Part shown: positions 1 to 7,832 of the stretch, piece by piece | How positions within the stretch are numbered: the stretch's first letter is position 1 | Layout: every line of letters begins with the position of its first letter | Assembly (NCBI GenBank): GCA_045638545.1 | Contig: JAZUBL010000074.1 | Coordinates: forward strand, 1 to 23,141 | Length of the DNA stretch: 23,141 bases | Origin: UMGS1071 sp045638545 | GTDB taxonomy: Bacteria; Bacillota; Clostridia; Oscillospirales; Acutalibacteraceae | Direction: 5' to 3' | Translations under genes and position numbers: made by a program | The notes under the pieces: generated by a model | The model's database searches: none | What the model was told of the DNA's origin: nothing | Seen by the model: only the letters and a program-made list of their open reading frames with translations

Positions 1-662
1 CGGATGGTCTTCTTGCAGTAAAGTGCGCCGGTGCCCTTTGGGCCGTGGAACTTATGGCCGGACAGGGAAAGCATGTCGATGTTCTGTGCCACCACGTCGA
101 TTTCTACGTTGCCAACTGCCTGAACAGCGTCTGTGTGGAACAGGATGCCGTTCTCTTTGCATACTGCGCCGATTTCCGGAATTGGCTGGATGGTGCCGAT
201 CTCGTTGTTTGCATACATGATGGTAACGAGGCCTGTATCAGGACGAATCGCGTTCTTCAGGTCTTCTACGCGAACGATGCCGTTGCTGTAAACGTCCAGC
301 AGAGTTACTTCAAAGCCTTCCTTCTCCAGTGTTTCCAGTGTGTGGAGCACTGCGTGGTGCTCAAACTTGGAGGAGATGATGTGCTTCTTGCCCTTCTTAG
401 CCATCAGGTGGGCTGCACCCTTGATTGCCCAGTTGTCAGCCTCACTGCCGCCGGAGGTAAAGTAGATCTCCTGTGGCTGTGCGTTCAGGCATTTTGCAAC
501 CTTTGCGCGAGCTTCTTCCAGAGGCTTCTTAGCGTTGCGGCCTACGGAGTACAGGCTGGATGGGTTGCCGTAACATTCTGTATAATATGGCAGCATTGCC
601 TCTACAACGTGCTGAGAAACAGGTGTTGTAGCAGCGTTATCTGCGTATACAAATCGTTTCAT
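1..662 (-). CDS. nifS: Cysteine desulfurase, NifS/IscS family (5' part; runs off the window)
   Basis: PLP-dependent enzyme that takes sulfur from L-cysteine (leaving alanine) and passes it as a persulfide to Fe-S scaffold or tRNA-thiolation partners in the cytosol. The first 220 codons are visible, read leftwards from an ATG at 662-660 with an AGGAAGTG ribosome site just upstream. The start MKRFVYADNAATTP is the family's N-terminal signature. CYGNPSS, FTSGGSEADN, the PLP-stacking His region (FEHHAVLH), the cofactor Asp/Gln (FHTDAVQA) and the Schiff-base lysine motif SGHKFHGPKG follow in the usual order. The catalytic-cysteine loop and C-terminus lie beyond position 1, so the class I/II distinction cannot be made directly; the sequence reads more like NifS/IscS than SufS. 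It has its own promoter (734-762). Partner genes (nifU, mnmA) would lie outside the window. Confidence 0.95.
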   Translation of the reverse strand, partial: MKRFVYADNAATTPVSQHVVEAMLPYYTECYGNPSSLYSVGRNAKKPLEEARAKVAKCLNAQPQEIYFTSGGSEADNWAIKGAAHLMAKKGKKHIISSKFEHHAVLHTLETLEKEGFEVTLLDVYSNGIVRVEDLKNAIRPDTGLVTIMYANNEIGTIQPIPEIGAVCKENGILFHTDAVQAVGNVEIDVVAQNIDMLSLSGHKFHGPKGTGALYCKKTI

Positions 663-708
663 TGTGTCACTTCCTATATCATTGAATAAATTAAACGTTA
701 GCTTAAAC

Positions 709-725
709 CAGAACGAAGCGTTCTG
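709..725 (-). other. Hairpin at the 5' end of the nifS transcript
   Basis: Perfect inverted repeat with 7-bp arms (CAGAACG / CGTTCTG) and a 3-nt loop. If transcription starts about 7 nt after the -10 box (near 727), this stem-loop is essentially the first structure of the mRNA. A 5'-terminal stem could protect the message from 5' exonuclease attack or act in regulation; that role is inference. Confidence 0.5.
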
Positions 726-733
726 TAGTTATT

Positions 734-762
734 AATATACACTAATTTAGTATACTTATCAA
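734..762 (-). promoter_or_regulatory. Sigma-A-type promoter of nifS
   Basis: Reading leftwards, the -35 box is TTGATA (762-757) and the -10 box TATATT (739-734), 17 nt apart, each one mismatch from consensus. It lies about 72 nt upstream of the nifS start codon, so nifS can be transcribed independently of rnhA, which ends at 819 with only an A/T-rich, GC-free candidate stem after it. Confidence 0.7.
738..754 (-). promoter_or_regulatory. Palindromic candidate operator between the nifS -35 and -10 boxes
   Basis: Inverted repeat ACTAA-n-TTAGT (741-751), with further matching pairs at 739/753 and 738/754. It fills the promoter spacer, where a bound repressor would block RNA polymerase. Rrf2/IscR-type regulators often control Fe-S assembly genes in Clostridia and bind A/T-rich palindromes of this general kind. 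The regulator's identity is inference, as no regulator gene is in the window. Confidence 0.45.
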
Positions 763-818
763 TAGGGAATCCGTAATTTTGTAAAGAAAAAGCAAAATTT
801 TTTGACTTTTTTCTGCCT

Positions 819-1259
819 TTATCGTTTACAGCGTTCTGCTGCAGCCACCGCAAGTGCATCACAGCGCTCGTTTTCCGGGTGACCTGCGTGCCCCTTAACC
901 CAGATCAGCTCCACCTGATGGCGGTCGATCTCTGTCAGCAGTGCATCCCACAGCTCCGGGTTCAGGGCAGGGGACTTGTCCGCTTTGCGCCAGCCGCGGC
1001 TTTTCCAGCCACGGGCCCAGCCTTTGTTAATGCCGTTGCACACATACTGGGAGTCACTGTAAAGCGTTACCTGGCATGGCTCCTTCAATGTCTGCAGGGC
1101 AGTGATCACAGCGGTCAGCTCCATTCGGTTATTGGTGGTATCCGGATCACCGCCGCTGATCTCCTTTTCGGTACCCTTGTAGCGGAGAATAGCACCCCAG
1201 CCGCCGGGACCAGGATTGCCCTGACAGGCGCCGTCGGTGAAAATTTCAACGTGCTTCAT
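819..1259 (-). CDS. rnhA: Ribonuclease HI
   Basis: Cleaves the RNA strand of RNA-DNA hybrids (R-loops, Okazaki primers) with two-metal catalysis. The 146-residue protein is the usual length for a stand-alone RNase HI. All signature acidic residues are visible in order: FTDGACQGNPGPGGWG at the N-terminus (first Asp), RMELTA (Glu), LYSDSQYV (Asp), WVKGHAGHPENE (flexible-loop His) and CDALA (last Asp). The start at 1259 is preferred because the protein then begins MKHVEIFTDG, as the family does, with AGGA upstream. The in-frame Met at 1316 overlaps the promoter -10 box, and the longer upstream reading (to 1343) has no ribosome site. Divergent from rnj; upstream of nifS on the same strand. Confidence 0.95.
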   Translation of the reverse strand: MKHVEIFTDGACQGNPGPGGWGAILRYKGTEKEISGGDPDTTNNRMELTAVITALQTLKEPCQVTLYSDSQYVCNGINKGWARGWKSRGWRKADKSPALNPELWDALLTEIDRHQVELIWVKGHAGHPENERCDALAVAAAERCKR

Positions 1260-1314
1260 GGATATGTTTCCTGCTTTCGTGATATTTGATACAGGTGATT
1301 CTGAATCTTTTGCC

Positions 1315-1343
1315 ATTATAACAATTATTGACGGATATAGCAA
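1315..1343 (-). promoter_or_regulatory. Sigma-A-type promoter of rnhA
   Basis: Reading leftwards: -35 TTGCTA (1343-1338), 17-nt spacer, consensus -10 TATAAT (1320-1315). Transcription would start near 1308, giving a leader of about 50 nt. Its position also decides the start codon of rnhA. Confidence 0.7.
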
Positions 1344-1414
1344 ACCTTATCCGACTATTTTTTCTCAGAAAATCAGGAAAAAATGAATTTGCTGTTAGGG
1401 AAAAAAGATTGCTC

Positions 1415-1443
1415 TTGACAGTCCCTTTGAATAACGGTAAAAT
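1415..1443 (+). promoter_or_regulatory. rnj: Strong sigma-A-type promoter of rnj
   Basis: Consensus -35 TTGACA (1415-1420), 17-nt spacer, -10 TAAAAT (1438-1443). It is divergent from the rnhA promoter, with 71 nt between the two -35 boxes, so one bound protein could affect both. Confidence 0.8.
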
Positions 1444-1449
1444 GATAAT

Positions 1450-1678
1450 GATGTTTGTGTTCGGATATAACAGACGCAAGTCTGTTCCATTTTTATAATT
1501 AGAAGATTGAAATATCCTGTGTACGGCGAAAGATGGGTATTTCAGCATGATTTGATAAAATTAACATTGATATAAAACAGAAAAAGTGCAGTGCGAACCA
1601 CGCTCCCATTATTTTGCAGAGATGCAGAATGCAGGGGGCTTCCTGTTCGTTGCTCGCGAATGAATTGGAGGTTATTTC
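1450..1678 (+). other. Long 5' leader of rnj (no gene)
   Basis: About 230 nt lie between the predicted transcription start and the rnj GTG. I see no credible ORF. The leader contains a perfect 7-bp hairpin with a GCAA tetraloop (AACAGAC/GTCTGTT, 1469-1486), followed after three bases by five T (1490-1494), which looks like a weak early terminator or processing site. Further on there is a GCAGA/TGCAG-rich stretch (about 1616-1635) and the ribosome site GGAGG seven bases before GTG. Leaders of RNase genes can be targets for autoregulation (known for RNase E in E. coli); for this gene that is inference. Confidence 0.45.
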
Positions 1679-3781
1679 GTGACGGAAAAATTGAATGAAT
1701 CCTTGGAAGTTGTACAGGAGAAAGTGCAGGAACCAGCACAGGAGCATGGTGAGAAGCCGGCAAAAGCGGAGCATCATCACAAGCGTCCAAGACGTCCTTA
1801 CAATGGAAAGAAGAAAGACGCGAAGGAAGTAAAAGAACCGAAAGAAGCGTCTCATCAGGAGGCAGCGCCAGCAGCAGACGAAACCGTACTGTCTGAGGAA
1901 AAGCAGGCGCACAAAAAGCATCACGGCAAAAAGAAGTCTGAGCCAAAAGAGAAGCGACTGAAAACAGCTCTGGAAGTAATTGAACAGTCCAAGCCAAAGA
2001 GCATTCGCAGAAAGCCTTCCAGCAAGTCTACTCTGCATCGTCAGAAACCGGCACAAAACATCCTGGAAGACAAAGCTGCAATCACAGCACTGAAGAACGA
2101 AGGCGGTCATCCGGAACATGAGAAGCCATCTATGAAGGTATATTTCCTCGGCGGTCTCAATGAAATCGGCAAGAACTTCACACTGTTTGAGTGCGAAGGC
2201 GATATGGTTATCGTAGACTGTGGTATGGCATTCCCGGACGGAGATATGCCGGGTGTTGATATCGTGATCCCGGACTTTACTTTTGTAGAGCGCAATGCAG
2301 ATAAGATCCGCGGCCTTGTTGTAACACACGGTCACGAAGACCACATCGGTGCGATCCCATATCTGCTGAAGAAGCTGCGCCTGCCAATCTACAGTACTTC
2401 CCTGACACTGGGCCTCATCGACGGCAAGCTGAAGGAGCACGGCCTGCAGGGCAAGGTGCATCTGAACGTGGTTAACCCTGGCCAGACTGTAAAGCTGGGC
2501 TGCATGGGTGTGGAGCTGATCCACGTAAACCACTCTATTTCTGACGCAGTTGCTGTCGGCATTCACTCTCCGGCTGGCACAGTGATCCATACTGGTGACT
2601 TTAAGATTGACTGCACACCGCTGAAGGGCAAAGTAATTGATCTTGGCCGTTTTGCAGAGCTTGGTCAGGAAGGTGTTCTGGCGCTGCTGGCAGACTCCAC
2701 CAACGCAGACCGCGCAGGTTACACACCATCTGAAAGAAAGATCAGCGCATCCTTTGATCAGATCTTTGCAGAGAATGCAGATAAGCGTCTCATTGTTGCA
2801 ACATTTGCATCCAACATCAGCCGTGTGCAGCAGATCATTGACTGCGCAGTGAAGCATGACCGCAAGGTTGCGCTCTCCGGCAGAAGTATGCTCAACGTAA
2901 TGGGCATTGCTTCTGAACTGGGCTACCTGACAGTACCGGACGGTGTCCTCATCGACATCGACCTGCTGAACAAGTACCCGAAGGAAAAGGTTGTACTGAT
3001 CACAACAGGCAGCCAGGGCGAACCGATGTCCGCGCTGGCAAGAATGGCATTTGCTGACCACCGTAAGGTAGAAGTTGGCCCTGGCGACTGCATCGTGATC
3101 TCTGCTCGTCCGATCCCTGGTAACGAAAAGACTGTTGGCACTGTTATCAATGAGCTGCTGAAGCGCGGCTGTACTGTTGTCAACGACTCCGACCGTCAGA
3201 TCCACGTATCCGGTCACGCAAGTCAGGAAGAGCTGAAGATCATGCAGAGCATTGTTCGTCCAAAGTACTTTATTCCGGTACACGGCGAGCAGCTCCACCT
3301 GCGCAAGCACGCAGAACTGGCACAGAGCATGGGTATGCCGCTGACCAACATCTTTATTGGCAATAACGGTGACGCTGTAGAGCTGAACCAGAATTATATG
3401 AAGAAGCTGCCATCTGTACCGGCAGGCCGCATCCTTGTTGACGGCCTCGGTGTTGGCGACGTTGGCAGCATTGTTCTCCGCGACAGAAAGCACCTGGCAG
3501 AAGACGGTCTGATCGTTGTGGTATGCACCATCAGCGAAGGTGACGGCTATGTTGTTGCAGGTCCGGATATCGTTTCCCGCGGCTTTGTATACGTAAGAGA
3601 GTCTGAGTCCCTGATGGTTGACGCAAGACAGCTGGTAAGCCGTATTCTGGAGGGCTTTGCAGAGAACAATATCCATGATTGGGGTACCATGAAGACCAAG
3701 ATCAAGGAGGATCTCTCCAAGCTGATGTACGAGCGTACAAGAAGAAATCCGATGATCCTGCCGATCATCATGGAAGTGTAA
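1679..3781 (+). CDS. rnj: Ribonuclease J with long basic N-terminal extension
   Basis: RNase J is the metallo-beta-lactamase/beta-CASP nuclease (5'-3' exonuclease, also endonuclease) central to mRNA decay and rRNA maturation in Firmicutes. The catalytic core starts near residue 152 (MKVYFLGGLNEIGKN), carries the zinc motif HGHEDHIG at residues 217-224, VNHSISDA and HTGDFKID further on, a beta-CASP domain, and SGHA and PVHGE in the C-terminal half. The protein is 700 residues; family members are usually about 555. The excess is an N-terminal region of about 150 residues rich in Lys, Glu, His and Arg, predicted disordered from composition. The GTG start has GGAGG seven bases upstream. An internal ATG at codon 152 lacks a good ribosome site. 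gdpP follows after 61 nt with no terminator between. Confidence 0.95.
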   Translation: MTEKLNESLEVVQEKVQEPAQEHGEKPAKAEHHHKRPRRPYNGKKKDAKEVKEPKEASHQEAAPAADETVLSEEKQAHKKHHGKKKSEPKEKRLKTALEVIEQSKPKSIRRKPSSKSTLHRQKPAQNILEDKAAITALKNEGGHPEHEKPSMKVYFLGGLNEIGKNFTLFECEGDMVIVDCGMAFPDGDMPGVDIVIPDFTFVERNADKIRGLVVTHGHEDHIGAIPYLLKKLRLPIYSTSLTLGLIDGKLKEHGLQGKVHLNVVNPGQTVKLGCMGVELIHVNHSISDAVAVGIHSPAGTVIHTGDFKIDCTPLKGKVIDLGRFAELGQEGVLALLADSTNADRAGYTPSERKISASFDQIFAENADKRLIVATFASNISRVQQIIDCAVKHDRKVALSGRSMLNVMGIASELGYLTVPDGVLIDIDLLNKYPKEKVVLITTGSQGEPMSALARMAFADHRKVEVGPGDCIVISARPIPGNEKTVGTVINELLKRGCTVVNDSDRQIHVSGHASQEELKIMQSIVRPKYFIPVHGEQLHLRKHAELAQSMGMPLTNIFIGNNGDAVELNQNYMKKLPSVPAGRILVDGLGVGDVGSIVLRDRKHLAEDGLIVVVCTISEGDGYVVAGPDIVSRGFVYVRESESLMVDARQLVSRILEGFAENNIHDWGTMKTKIKEDLSKLMYERTRRNPMILPIIMEV

Positions 3782-3842
3782 CCCTGATGAAATCTTTTTC
3801 GCAGCCTTTCTGTAAGGTGTTTGCAAGAAAGAGGTAGTAGCT

Positions 3843-5822
3843 ATGAAAAAAAGAATCTGGACCGTTTCGCCGTTCCTTTATGTCATTACCGGGTTAATGG
3901 TGATCATGGCAGCCGCCAGCTGGTTCTGGAATCCGCTGATTTTCTATATTGAAATCGGCATTGCTGCGGCAGCTGTCTGCGCTGTGATCCTCTCGGCGCT
4001 CTGGTTCAATTTTCATATTCGTTCTGCCATTGTCGGTGCGCGGCGTACGCTCAGCGGCGACGAACTGGCAGAGCTGAACGCGTTCGGTATGCCCGTGATG
4101 CTCGTTGGCAAAAAAGGTGATATCATCTGGGTAAACGAAGCAGCAAAAGCAATTTCCGACGGCAATGAATACAGAGGAATGAGTATTTCATCCCTCATCG
4201 GCAAAGTAAAGATGGAAGATCTGGTCGACAGCAGTCTGGATCTGGAGATCGGTGACCGCGAGTTCACCATTTACGGCTGCGACAACGGTGCCGGCACGAT
4301 TCTGTACTTTGACGAGAATACCCGATATAAAGACATGGAACGGGAATACCATGAAACACGCCCTGTTGTTATGATGGTTGCATTTGACAACAAGGATGAA
4401 CTTTCCCGTGATACAGATGGTGGTGAAGATACCAGAATTCTGGGTCAGGTTGAATCTACCATCAACGACTGGGCATACAGCCTGGGCGGTATCTATAAAA
4501 AACTCAGCGGTGTGAACCGCTATCTGGTTCTGACTGATGAAAAGAACTTTTCCAAAGAAAAGGAAAAGAATTTCCCATTGCTGGATCAGATCCATAAAAT
4601 TAAAACATCCACCAACCGCAGTGCGACGATTTCTGTAGGCGTTGGCCGCGGTGCTTCCAGTTATGCGGAAAGCGAAAAGTGGGCACGTCTCTCTCTGGAA
4701 ATGGCGCTGGGCCGCGGTGGTGACCAGGTTGCAGTAAAGCAGCCAAGTGACTCGTACGAGTTCTTTGGCGGTCTTTCCAGCGGTCTGGAAAAGCGTGATA
4801 AATCCAGAACCCGTGTTATTGCAGGTGCAATCTCCGACCAGATGAAGAACAGCGACATGGTGCTGGTGATGGGTCATAAGTACTCTGACCTGGACTCTGT
4901 CGGTTCTGCTGTTGGTATGTGGAGTGCAGCCCGCAGAGGTATGAACAAGCAGGCATACATTGTTATTGATAAGCACCAGACGCTGTCTCATGGATTGATC
5001 GATCTGGTGGAAGAAAACGTTGATGAGCAGGATATGCCGGTATTTATCACACCGGAGCAGGCGCTGGAAATCATGACGCCGCGCACACTGCTGATCATCA
5101 CAGACACCCACTCGCAGGATTATGTGGAAAGCACAGAAGTACTGCAGAAGGCAAAGCGTGTCATCGTAATCGACCACCATCGTCTGGTGGTGCGTCATAT
5201 TCAGGATGCTGTTATTTTCTACCACGAACCGTACGCAAGCTCCGCTTCTGAAATGGTTGCGGAACTGGTACAGTTTATTGGCCGAAACTTCCTTGTAAAA
5301 ATCGAAGCAGAGGCGCTGCTGTCCGGCATCATGCTGGATACAAAAGGCTTTATTGTTCGCTGCGGCGTGCGTACGTTTGAGGCAGCGGCATATCTCCGCC
5401 GCAGAGGCGCAAGCACCGTTGATGCAAAGCGTCTGTTCTCCGGCAGCATTGATGATTACAAGGCAAAGTTCCAGCTGGTTTCCAGTGCAGAGGTTCATGG
5501 CAGCTGTGCCATTGCCTGCGCTGCAGAAAACGCAAGAATTCCAAACATCCGCGTGGTATCTTCTCAGGCGGCAGACGAACTGCTGTCCATCCAGAGCGTA
5601 AATGCATCCTTTGTACTTTACGGCGGCAACGGTGCAATTTCTGTGTCTGCAAGATCGCTGGGTGACGTAAACGTACAGATCCTGATGGAAGAACTGGGCG
5701 GCGGCGGTCACCTGACCATGGCCGGTGCGCAGATTCCGGATGTGACAATGGAAGAAGCAAAGAAAACATTGCTCCAGGTGCTGCAGACAACGCTGCCAAA
5801 GGCGACAAAATTCCAAAATTAG
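3843..5822 (+). CDS. gdpP: GdpP-type cyclic-di-AMP phosphodiesterase (PAS / degenerate GGDEF / DHH-DHHA1)
   Basis: Membrane-anchored enzyme that hydrolyses c-di-AMP to pApA, controlling a second messenger for osmotic and cell-wall homeostasis. 659 residues, close to B. subtilis GdpP (YybT). Two membrane segments lie at roughly residues 8-27 and 33-55, followed by a PAS-like region and a degenerate GGDEF domain ending in LGRGGDQVAVK. The DHH phosphoesterase domain carries GHKYSDLDSVGSA (from residue 344), DTHS, VIDHH (Asp444-His445-His446), and the DHHA1 motif GGGGH (619-623) followed by MAGAQ. All metal-ligand motifs look intact. The ATG has GAGGTAG eight bases upstream. The neighbours match the conserved Firmicutes order gdpP-rplI-dnaB. 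Probably cotranscribed with rnj. Confidence 0.95.
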   Translation: MKKRIWTVSPFLYVITGLMVIMAAASWFWNPLIFYIEIGIAAAAVCAVILSALWFNFHIRSAIVGARRTLSGDELAELNAFGMPVMLVGKKGDIIWVNEAAKAISDGNEYRGMSISSLIGKVKMEDLVDSSLDLEIGDREFTIYGCDNGAGTILYFDENTRYKDMEREYHETRPVVMMVAFDNKDELSRDTDGGEDTRILGQVESTINDWAYSLGGIYKKLSGVNRYLVLTDEKNFSKEKEKNFPLLDQIHKIKTSTNRSATISVGVGRGASSYAESEKWARLSLEMALGRGGDQVAVKQPSDSYEFFGGLSSGLEKRDKSRTRVIAGAISDQMKNSDMVLVMGHKYSDLDSVGSAVGMWSAARRGMNKQAYIVIDKHQTLSHGLIDLVEENVDEQDMPVFITPEQALEIMTPRTLLIITDTHSQDYVESTEVLQKAKRVIVIDHHRLVVRHIQDAVIFYHEPYASSASEMVAELVQFIGRNFLVKIEAEALLSGIMLDTKGFIVRCGVRTFEAAAYLRRRGASTVDAKRLFSGSIDDYKAKFQLVSSAEVHGSCAIACAAENARIPNIRVVSSQAADELLSIQSVNASFVLYGGNGAISVSARSLGDVNVQILMEELGGGGHLTMAGAQIPDVTMEEAKKTLLQVLQTTLPKATKFQN

Positions 5823-5824
5823 CG

Positions 5825-5853
5825 TTGCAGACAGCCCAATAATTTGATATGAT
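5825..5853 (+). promoter_or_regulatory. Sigma-A-type promoter of rplI
   Basis: -35 TTGCAG (5825-5830), 17-nt spacer, -10 TATGAT (5848-5853), immediately after the gdpP stop codon. It would give the ribosomal protein gene expression independent of rnj-gdpP, with a leader of about 30 nt. Confidence 0.6.
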
Positions 5854-5891
5854 AAAAGCATAAGGCAAAGAAACAATGAGGAGGGTCTCAA

Positions 5892-6341
5892 ATGAAAGTA
5901 ATCTTATTAGCTGACGTGAAAGGTCACGGCAAAAAAGGTGAACTGGTAAACGTATCTGACGGTTACGCTCGTAACTTCCTGTTCCCAAAGAATCTGGCAA
6001 AGGAAGCAAATGCACAGGCAATGAACGAGCTGAAAAACGCAGAGTCCGCAAAGGCATTTAAGATCCAGACAGAGACAGATGCAGCAAAGAAAAATGCGGA
6101 AAGACTGCAGGATAAGAGCATTCAGATCTACGCAAAAGCAGGTAAGGAAGGCCGTCTGTTCGGCTCTGTAACTGCAAAGGAAGTTGCAGAAGAAATCAAA
6201 AAGCAGTACAACGTGATCGTTGACAAGCGCAAGATTTCTCTGGAAAGCGAGATCAAGCAGTTCGGTACTTTCGGCTGCGAAGTAAAGCTGTACACCGGCG
6301 TAACAACAAAGATGAAGGTTGTTGTTACAGAGCAGGAATAA
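5892..6341 (+). CDS. rplI: 50S ribosomal protein L9
   Basis: Large-subunit protein that binds 23S rRNA near the L1 stalk and limits frameshifting. The 149 residues match the normal bacterial length and two-domain plan. The N-terminal rRNA-binding domain reads MKVILLADVKGHGKKG and GYARNFLFPKNLA (the L9 signature). A long charged central helix (about 40-75) follows, then the C-terminal domain with GRLFGSVT. The ribosome site GGAGGG lies upstream of the ATG. Transcription ends at the hairpin at 6368-6397. Confidence 0.98.
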   Translation: MKVILLADVKGHGKKGELVNVSDGYARNFLFPKNLAKEANAQAMNELKNAESAKAFKIQTETDAAKKNAERLQDKSIQIYAKAGKEGRLFGSVTAKEVAEEIKKQYNVIVDKRKISLESEIKQFGTFGCEVKLYTGVTTKMKVVVTEQE

Positions 6342-6367
6342 TTCTGAACGAGAATCATGGAATATGA

Positions 6368-6397
6368 AACCTGACGGCTGCGGCTGTCAGGTTTTTT
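6368..6397 (+). terminator. Rho-independent terminator after rplI
   Basis: Stem AACCTGAC/GTCAGGTT, extended inward by G-U, G-C and C-G pairs to a TGCG tetraloop (11 bp in all). The run TTTTTT at 6392-6397 overlaps the end of the stem. Confidence 0.9.
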
Positions 6398-6449
6398 CCG
6401 ATTTTAAGGATACGAGACTATTAGTAAGAGGCAGAGAGAGGGTAGAACC

Positions 6450-7832
6450 ATGGCCAATGAAATGACAAGAACTGCGGCAGATCTTGCGGGGATCATGCCT
6501 TTCAGCCCGGAGGCGGAGCAGTCTGTTTTGGGTGCTGTTCTGCTGGATTCCTCCTGTATGGACCGAGTGGCGGAAATTCTGCCGCGTCCGGAGTATTTCC
6601 ATCAGATGAACAACGCGATGATTTACCGCGTGATGATGGAAATGTTTACAGAAGGCAAACCGGTAGACTTTGTTACCGTGCTGGAAAAACTGAAAGAGAG
6701 CGGCTCCTTTGACGAAACCACCGGCAAGACATATCTGATGCAGCTGGCGCAGTTGGTGCCGTCTATCTCCAACGTGGAGACTTATGCAAAAATTGTACGC
6801 GATAAGTACGATATCCGCAGTCTGATGATCGCTGCCAGGCAGATTCTGGATGAGGCAGGCGATGGTGCTGTGGATGCTTCCCTGCTGCTGGATTCTGCAG
6901 AGCAGAAGATTTTTGACATTCGCCGCGGCAAAAATATGCAGGGACTGCAGCATATCCATGACCTGGTTGTGGAAAATATTGACCGTCTGGACATGCTCAA
7001 CTCCGGCGATGAATCGCTCCGCGCTGTGCCGACCGGCATCAAGCTGCTGGACCAGTGTATTACCGGCCTCAATCGCTCCGACCTGATCCTGCTGGCAGCC
7101 CGTCCTGGTATGGGTAAAACCAGTTTTGCCCTGAACATTATGCGCAACGTAGCAGTGCAGTCCAAGAAGAAAGTTGCTTTCTTCTCTCTGGAAATGAGTA
7201 AGGAGCAGCTGTGCGGCCGTCTGCTTTCCACAGAGGGTATGATCACCGGTACAAAGCTTCGCACCGGCAAACTGGACGACAACGAGTGGGTGCGCCTGAT
7301 CGAAGCAGGCGACGTGCTCTCCAAAACAGAGATGTACTTTGATGATAACCCGAATATTACCGTGCCGGAAATGAAGGCGAAGCTTCGCCGTCTCGGCAAC
7401 GTGGATCTTGTCATCATCGACTACCTGCAGCTGATGAACGGTACCACCAAGTCAGACAACCGTGTGCAGGTTATCTCTGAAATCACACGAAATCTGAAGA
7501 TCATGGCAAAAGAGCTGAACGTGCCGGTCATCACCCTGTCACAGCTTTCCCGTGCGACAGAAAAGCGCGGCAATGATCAGCGCCGTCCAATGCTCTCCGA
7601 CCTGCGTGACTCCGGTTCTATCGAACAGGACGCAGACATCGTGCTGTTTCTGTATCGTGAAGATTACTACAGCACTGTAGATGCAGCGCCAAGCGAAGAC
7701 GTGGACAAGAATAAGGGCGAGTGTATCGTAGCAAAGAACCGTCATGGTGAGTCCAAAACCATTCCACTCCACTGGCAGGGCGAGTTTATGCGCTTTACTT
7801 CTCAGGAGGTTATCCACAGTGAGCCATATTGA
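6450..7832 (+). CDS. dnaB: Replicative DNA helicase DnaB
   Basis: Hexameric 5'-3' helicase that unwinds DNA at the replication fork and binds primase (called DnaC in B. subtilis). 460 residues, the normal length. The N-terminal helical domain begins at FSPEAEQSVLGAVL. The RecA-fold domain carries the Walker A motif RPGMGKTS (218-225), FFSLEMSKEQL (motif H1a), Walker B LVIIDYLQLM, LSQLSRATEKR and the late motif SIEQDADIVLFLYR. No intein is present. The ATG is preceded by GAGAGGG. I found no convincing promoter between the rplI terminator and this start, so some read-through or a weak promoter is implied. The 3' end overlaps tilS by 14 nt. Confidence 0.98.
   Translation: MANEMTRTAADLAGIMPFSPEAEQSVLGAVLLDSSCMDRVAEILPRPEYFHQMNNAMIYRVMMEMFTEGKPVDFVTVLEKLKESGSFDETTGKTYLMQLAQLVPSISNVETYAKIVRDKYDIRSLMIAARQILDEAGDGAVDASLLLDSAEQKIFDIRRGKNMQGLQHIHDLVVENIDRLDMLNSGDESLRAVPTGIKLLDQCITGLNRSDLILLAARPGMGKTSFALNIMRNVAVQSKKKVAFFSLEMSKEQLCGRLLSTEGMITGTKLRTGKLDDNEWVRLIEAGDVLSKTEMYFDDNPNITVPEMKAKLRRLGNVDLVIIDYLQLMNGTTKSDNRVQVISEITRNLKIMAKELNVPVITLSQLSRATEKRGNDQRRPMLSDLRDSGSIEQDADIVLFLYREDYYSTVDAAPSEDVDKNKGECIVAKNRHGESKTIPLHWQGEFMRFTSQEVIHSEPY

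Noticed and set aside
45..689. Plus-strand open frame over the nifS region
   Set aside because: It is the antisense of a cysteine desulfurase with all expected motifs on the minus strand.
781..818. A terminator after rnhA
   Set aside because: The stem is almost entirely A/T (AGAAAAA with TTTTTCT) and would be weak, so I do not call it.
1246..1548. 100-codon minus-strand frame upstream of rnhA
   Set aside because: Overlaps both divergent promoters and the start of rnhA, low-complexity translation, no ribosome site.
1499..3826. A 775-codon minus-strand frame across rnj
   Set aside because: Same codon-bias artefact; the translation is Cys/His/Leu-rich with no family resemblance.
6398..6449. 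A promoter for dnaB
   Set aside because: No -35/-10 pair with acceptable spacing and match; only poor candidates such as CTATTA.
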